Below are positions 61,784 to 64,000 of a stretch of DNA of 64,000 nucleotides, in pieces. Origin of the DNA: UBA2040 sp002384725 (GTDB taxonomy: Bacteria; Bacteroidota; Bacteroidia; Flavobacteriales_D; Crocinitomicaceae); NCBI GenBank assembly GCA_963926475.1, contig CAWUXE010000006.1, forward strand, positions 62,001-126,000, written 5' to 3'. Each line of letters opens with the position of its first letter. Positions within the stretch are counted from its first letter, which is position 1. The translations under genes were made by a program, and so were the position numbers. The notes under the pieces were generated by a model that worked only from the letters and a program-made list of their open reading frames with translations, was not told the DNA's origin and did no database searches.

Positions 61784-62580
61784 TGAAATTAATAACGCTT
61801 TTCTTGATTTTTGCTCCGCTCTTCTCCTTCTCCCAAAAGGAAAATAAAGAAATAGCTAAACACAAAATAGAACCCAATACGGCTTGGCATGCTGATATTT
61901 TAGGAAATCTGTATATCGCTGAAAAAGATTTATTGACAAAGTACGATACATCGAACGTCAAGCAGTACTCGCAAAGCATTAAATCTAAGGGCCGTATCAG
62001 CTCCATTTTATCCATTAACACCATGCGCATTGTTCTCTTTTCGGAGCAACAACAAACATTTACCTTAATGGACAATACGCTTTCTGAAGCGAACAAAACA
62101 TACGATTTATCGGAACTTGGTTTTGTGTACGTTCCGCTCATGGCCGTTTCTTCTCAACCCAATAAGTTTTGGATTTACGACCAAGCCAACGCCAAACTAG
62201 TCCTTTTAGATTTGAGTCGAACCAATCAACAGCAAGAAATTGATAATGTAAGAGGAATTCTGAACTCAACCGAAATTCTGTGGATGAAAGAAGACAACAA
62301 TATCTTGTACCTTTTCGATTCAAATCACAAATTATATTCCTTCGATTTGTATGGCTCCTTAATCGATGTTCAAGAATTTCCAGACTCTGAATTTCTAGAA
62401 ATACACAACGGTGAAATCTTCCTTATTAAGGATTTTGGAATTTTTCGCTACCGGAAAGAAGATGAATCTTTGGAAAGTCTAAATATCAATTTTAGTGGAA
62501 TTATCGGATTTCAATGGACCAATAACACCTTTTTTGTCCAATCTAAGTGGGAATTGTTAAAATATCGAATTAACTTATAA
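61780..62580 (+). CDS. Exported beta-propeller-like protein
   Basis: A 266-residue protein with signal peptide MKLITLFLIFAPLFSFSQ. The body has repeats of about 40-45 residues with hydrophobic strands (ILGNLYIAEKDLLTKYD, FWIYDQANAKLVLLDLS, ILYLFDSNHKLYSFDLYGSL, FFVQSKWELLKY), which fit a small beta-propeller. The family is not recognised. The start ATG overlaps the GH3 stop (ATGA) and the genes are likely co-transcribed; the function is unknown. Confidence 0.75.
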   Translation: MMKLITLFLIFAPLFSFSQKENKEIAKHKIEPNTAWHADILGNLYIAEKDLLTKYDTSNVKQYSQSIKSKGRISSILSINTMRIVLFSEQQQTFTLMDNTLSEANKTYDLSELGFVYVPLMAVSSQPNKFWIYDQANAKLVLLDLSRTNQQQEIDNVRGILNSTEILWMKEDNNILYLFDSNHKLYSFDLYGSLIDVQEFPDSEFLEIHNGEIFLIKDFGIFRYRKEDESLESLNINFSGIIGFQWTNNTFFVQSKWELLKYRINL

Positions 62581-62640
62581 ACAATTACCTTGCCGATTTT
62601 GGCATTTGTTGTAATTTAGTCAGTCAAAATTGAAAACGAA

Positions 62641-63255
62641 ATGCACGTAGCGATAGCTGGCAATATAGGAAGTGGAAAAACGACACTTACCAACCTTTTA
62701 GCAAAACATTATAATTGGGAAACTCATTACGAAGATGTGGAGCAAAATCCATATTTAAATGACTTTTATGACGACATGCAACGTTGGTCGTTTAATCTGC
62801 AAATCTATTATCTGAATAGTCGCTTTACACAAGTGCAAGAAATCAAAGAGCAAGGAACGAATGTGATTCAAGATCGCACGATTTATGAAGATGCATTTAT
62901 TTTCGCCCCGAATCTTCATTCTATGGGATTGATGACAACTCGGGATTTCGAAAATTATTTTTCTCTATTCAACTTGATGGACACTTTCGTTTCGCCACCC
63001 GATTTATTGATTTATCTCCGTGCGAGTGTACCGACCTTGGTCAACCACATTCAATTGCGTGGACGTGATTACGAAGAAAGCATCCGATTAGATTATTTGA
63101 AACGATTGAACGAACGTTACGAAGCTTGGATTTCGACATACGATAAAGGTAAATTATTGATTATTGACATCGACAATAACCGTTTCCCCGATGACCAAGA
63201 AGATTTAGGTAAAATCATCAATTCAATCGACGCCGAAATCAACGGATTATTCTAA
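62641..63255 (+). CDS. Deoxynucleoside kinase (dNK-type)
   Basis: A 204-residue deoxynucleoside monophosphate-producing kinase of the dGK/dCK-like group. P-loop AGNIGSGKTT (about 6-15), the catalytic Glu in YEDVEQNPYL (about 32-41), the DRTIYEDAF (about 80-88, replacing the ERS motif) and the LID-type RGRDYEESIRLDYL (about 140-153) are seen. It salvages deoxynucleosides for DNA synthesis. It follows the propeller-protein gene by 60 bases and precedes hldD by 13. Confidence 0.92.
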   Translation: MHVAIAGNIGSGKTTLTNLLAKHYNWETHYEDVEQNPYLNDFYDDMQRWSFNLQIYYLNSRFTQVQEIKEQGTNVIQDRTIYEDAFIFAPNLHSMGLMTTRDFENYFSLFNLMDTFVSPPDLLIYLRASVPTLVNHIQLRGRDYEESIRLDYLKRLNERYEAWISTYDKGKLLIIDIDNNRFPDDQEDLGKIINSIDAEINGLF

Positions 63256-63268
63256 ACCAGAACACAAA

Positions 63269-64000
63269 ATGATAGTAGTAACAGGGGCAGCCGGATTTAT
63301 TGGAAGCTGTTTAGTTACCCGCTTAAATAATGCGGGCTACACCAATATTATTATTGTGGATGATTTCTCAAAAACAGAGAAAGATGCCAACCTCGAAGGA
63401 AAAAAATTCGAATCAAAAGTGGAGCGTTCCGTTTTCTTTGATTGGATTGATGAGTTTTGGGGGGAAGTAGATTTTATTTATCACATCGGAGCAAGAACGG
63501 ATACCACAGAGTTTGATAAATCCATTTTCGATGATTTGAACGAAGAGTATTCGCAAAAAATATGGAATGCGTGTGTCAAGTTTAAAATTGGATTGGTCTA
63601 CGCCTCTTCAGGTGCAACTTATGGTTTAGGTGAACACGGATACAAAGACAGCCACAAATTAGTTAAGAAGCTGAAGCCTTTGAATCCGTATGGTGATTCG
63701 AAAAACAACTTTGATAAATGGGTACTAGGACAAAAGAAAACACCTCCCTTTTGGGCAGGATTGAAATTCTTTAATGTTTACGGTCCAAATGAATACCACA
63801 AAGGCAGAATGGCCAGCGTTATTTTCCATACCTATCATCAAATTCAAGAAAAAGGTTCTATGAATTTGTTCCGTTCTCACAATCCGAAATTCAAGGATGG
63901 TGAACAATTGCGCGATTTCGTTTATGTGAAAGACGTTGTAGAAGTGTGCTTATTCCTTATGCAAGAGCAACCGAAGAACGGAATATATAACCTAGGAACA
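63269..64000 (+). CDS. hldD: ADP-L-glycero-D-manno-heptose-6-epimerase, cut by the window end
   Basis: The frame begins ATG 63269 (MIVVTGAAGFIGSCLVTRLN) and runs open for 244 codons to the last base. The NAD motif GAAGFIGS (about 6-13), YHIGARTDTTEFD (about 70-82), SSGATYGLGEHGY (about 112-124) and the catalytic Tyr-x3-Lys in NPYGDSKNNFDKW (about 135-147) are those of HldD/RfaD, which makes the L,D-heptose nucleotide for LPS core. The missing part is about 70-80 residues past the window edge. This fits the LPS-related genes earlier in the window. Confidence 0.93.
   Translation, partial: MIVVTGAAGFIGSCLVTRLNNAGYTNIIIVDDFSKTEKDANLEGKKFESKVERSVFFDWIDEFWGEVDFIYHIGARTDTTEFDKSIFDDLNEEYSQKIWNACVKFKIGLVYASSGATYGLGEHGYKDSHKLVKKLKPLNPYGDSKNNFDKWVLGQKKTPPFWAGLKFFNVYGPNEYHKGRMASVIFHTYHQIQEKGSMNLFRSHNPKFKDGEQLRDFVYVKDVVEVCLFLMQEQPKNGIYNLGT

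Noticed and set aside
1..64000. CRISPR arrays, tRNA, rRNA, toxin-antitoxin or defence islands
   Set aside because: I looked for regular repeat-spacer blocks, GGTTCGAATCC-type T-loops, and paired small genes or known defence motifs and found none that I could support.

Overview
The window is low-GC, gene-dense DNA from a member of the Bacteroidota, most likely order Flavobacteriales and possibly near Crocinitomicaceae/Fluviicola. The lineage is inferred from type IX secretion (T9SS) C-terminal sorting domains on two proteins, a PorE-like OmpA protein, several start regions preceded by the Bacteroidota -7 motif TAnnTTTG, little use of Shine-Dalgarno sequences, and families typical of this group (DUF2851, TIGR03643, Lacal_2735, PASTA next to RluA). 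I see no rRNA, tRNA, CRISPR array, prophage or intact transposase.

Regions: (1) 69-5917, minus strand: rpsU, an acyl-CoA dehydrogenase, apt, a membrane-anchored helix-hairpin-helix protein, an NSS sodium symporter with a MetS-like microprotein, and an RmlD-like reductase. (2) 6042-14639, minus: PspC-like protein, DUF2851, the PorE-like protein, rluD-type synthase, a T9SS cargo protein, a PASTA protein and a LOG-family protein. (3) 14750-15647, plus: a decayed DUF2279 gene. (4) 15674-25176, minus: a YceI-domain membrane protein, the remnant of a CpsB/YwqE-type phosphatase, and a seven-gene nucleotide-sugar operon (rmlB, wbpA, wbpB, wbpD, UDP-xylose synthase, ugd, wbpE) with stop/start overlaps. 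These genes should supply UDP-GlcNAc3NAcA, UDP-glucuronate/UDP-xylose and a 4-keto-6-deoxy-glucose nucleotide for surface polysaccharide. No glycosyltransferase, flippase or polymerase lies in the window.

(5) 25331-31402, mostly plus: an envelope protein coupled to Kdo transferase (waaA), a possible permuted papain-like hydrolase, ribD, an MBL hydrolase, and an HU-like/SPOR membrane protein. A 151-bp MITE-like element follows. (6) 31689-43155: gap, a split transketolase whose two halves flank a von Willebrand A protein, an aminotransferase, glutathione peroxidase, an OmpA lipoprotein, an RhlE-type helicase, viroplasmin-RNase H and acs. (7) 43285-53166: a looser region of lineage-specific secreted proteins, an M28 peptidase with a T9SS tail, a CHAP protein, a KAS III, small hypotheticals, a second DEAD helicase, a MepA-like peptidase and two decayed gene fragments. 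(8) 53174-64000: bioA-bioD, tlyA, queD-folE, a YugP-like protease, ppa, a CDP-alcohol phosphatidyltransferase, a GH3 enzyme, a deoxynucleoside kinase and a 3'-truncated hldD.

Most of the window is ordinary housekeeping and cell-envelope metabolism. Its most distinctive aspects are four decayed genes or fragments (DUF2279, CpsB-like, AHSA1-like, possibly DUF6624-like), the NSS transporter with a roughly 135-residue soluble insertion and tiny partner, the transketolase-vWA operon, the YceI-membrane fusion and the MITE with a solitary related end. I found no convincing new defence or mobile system.
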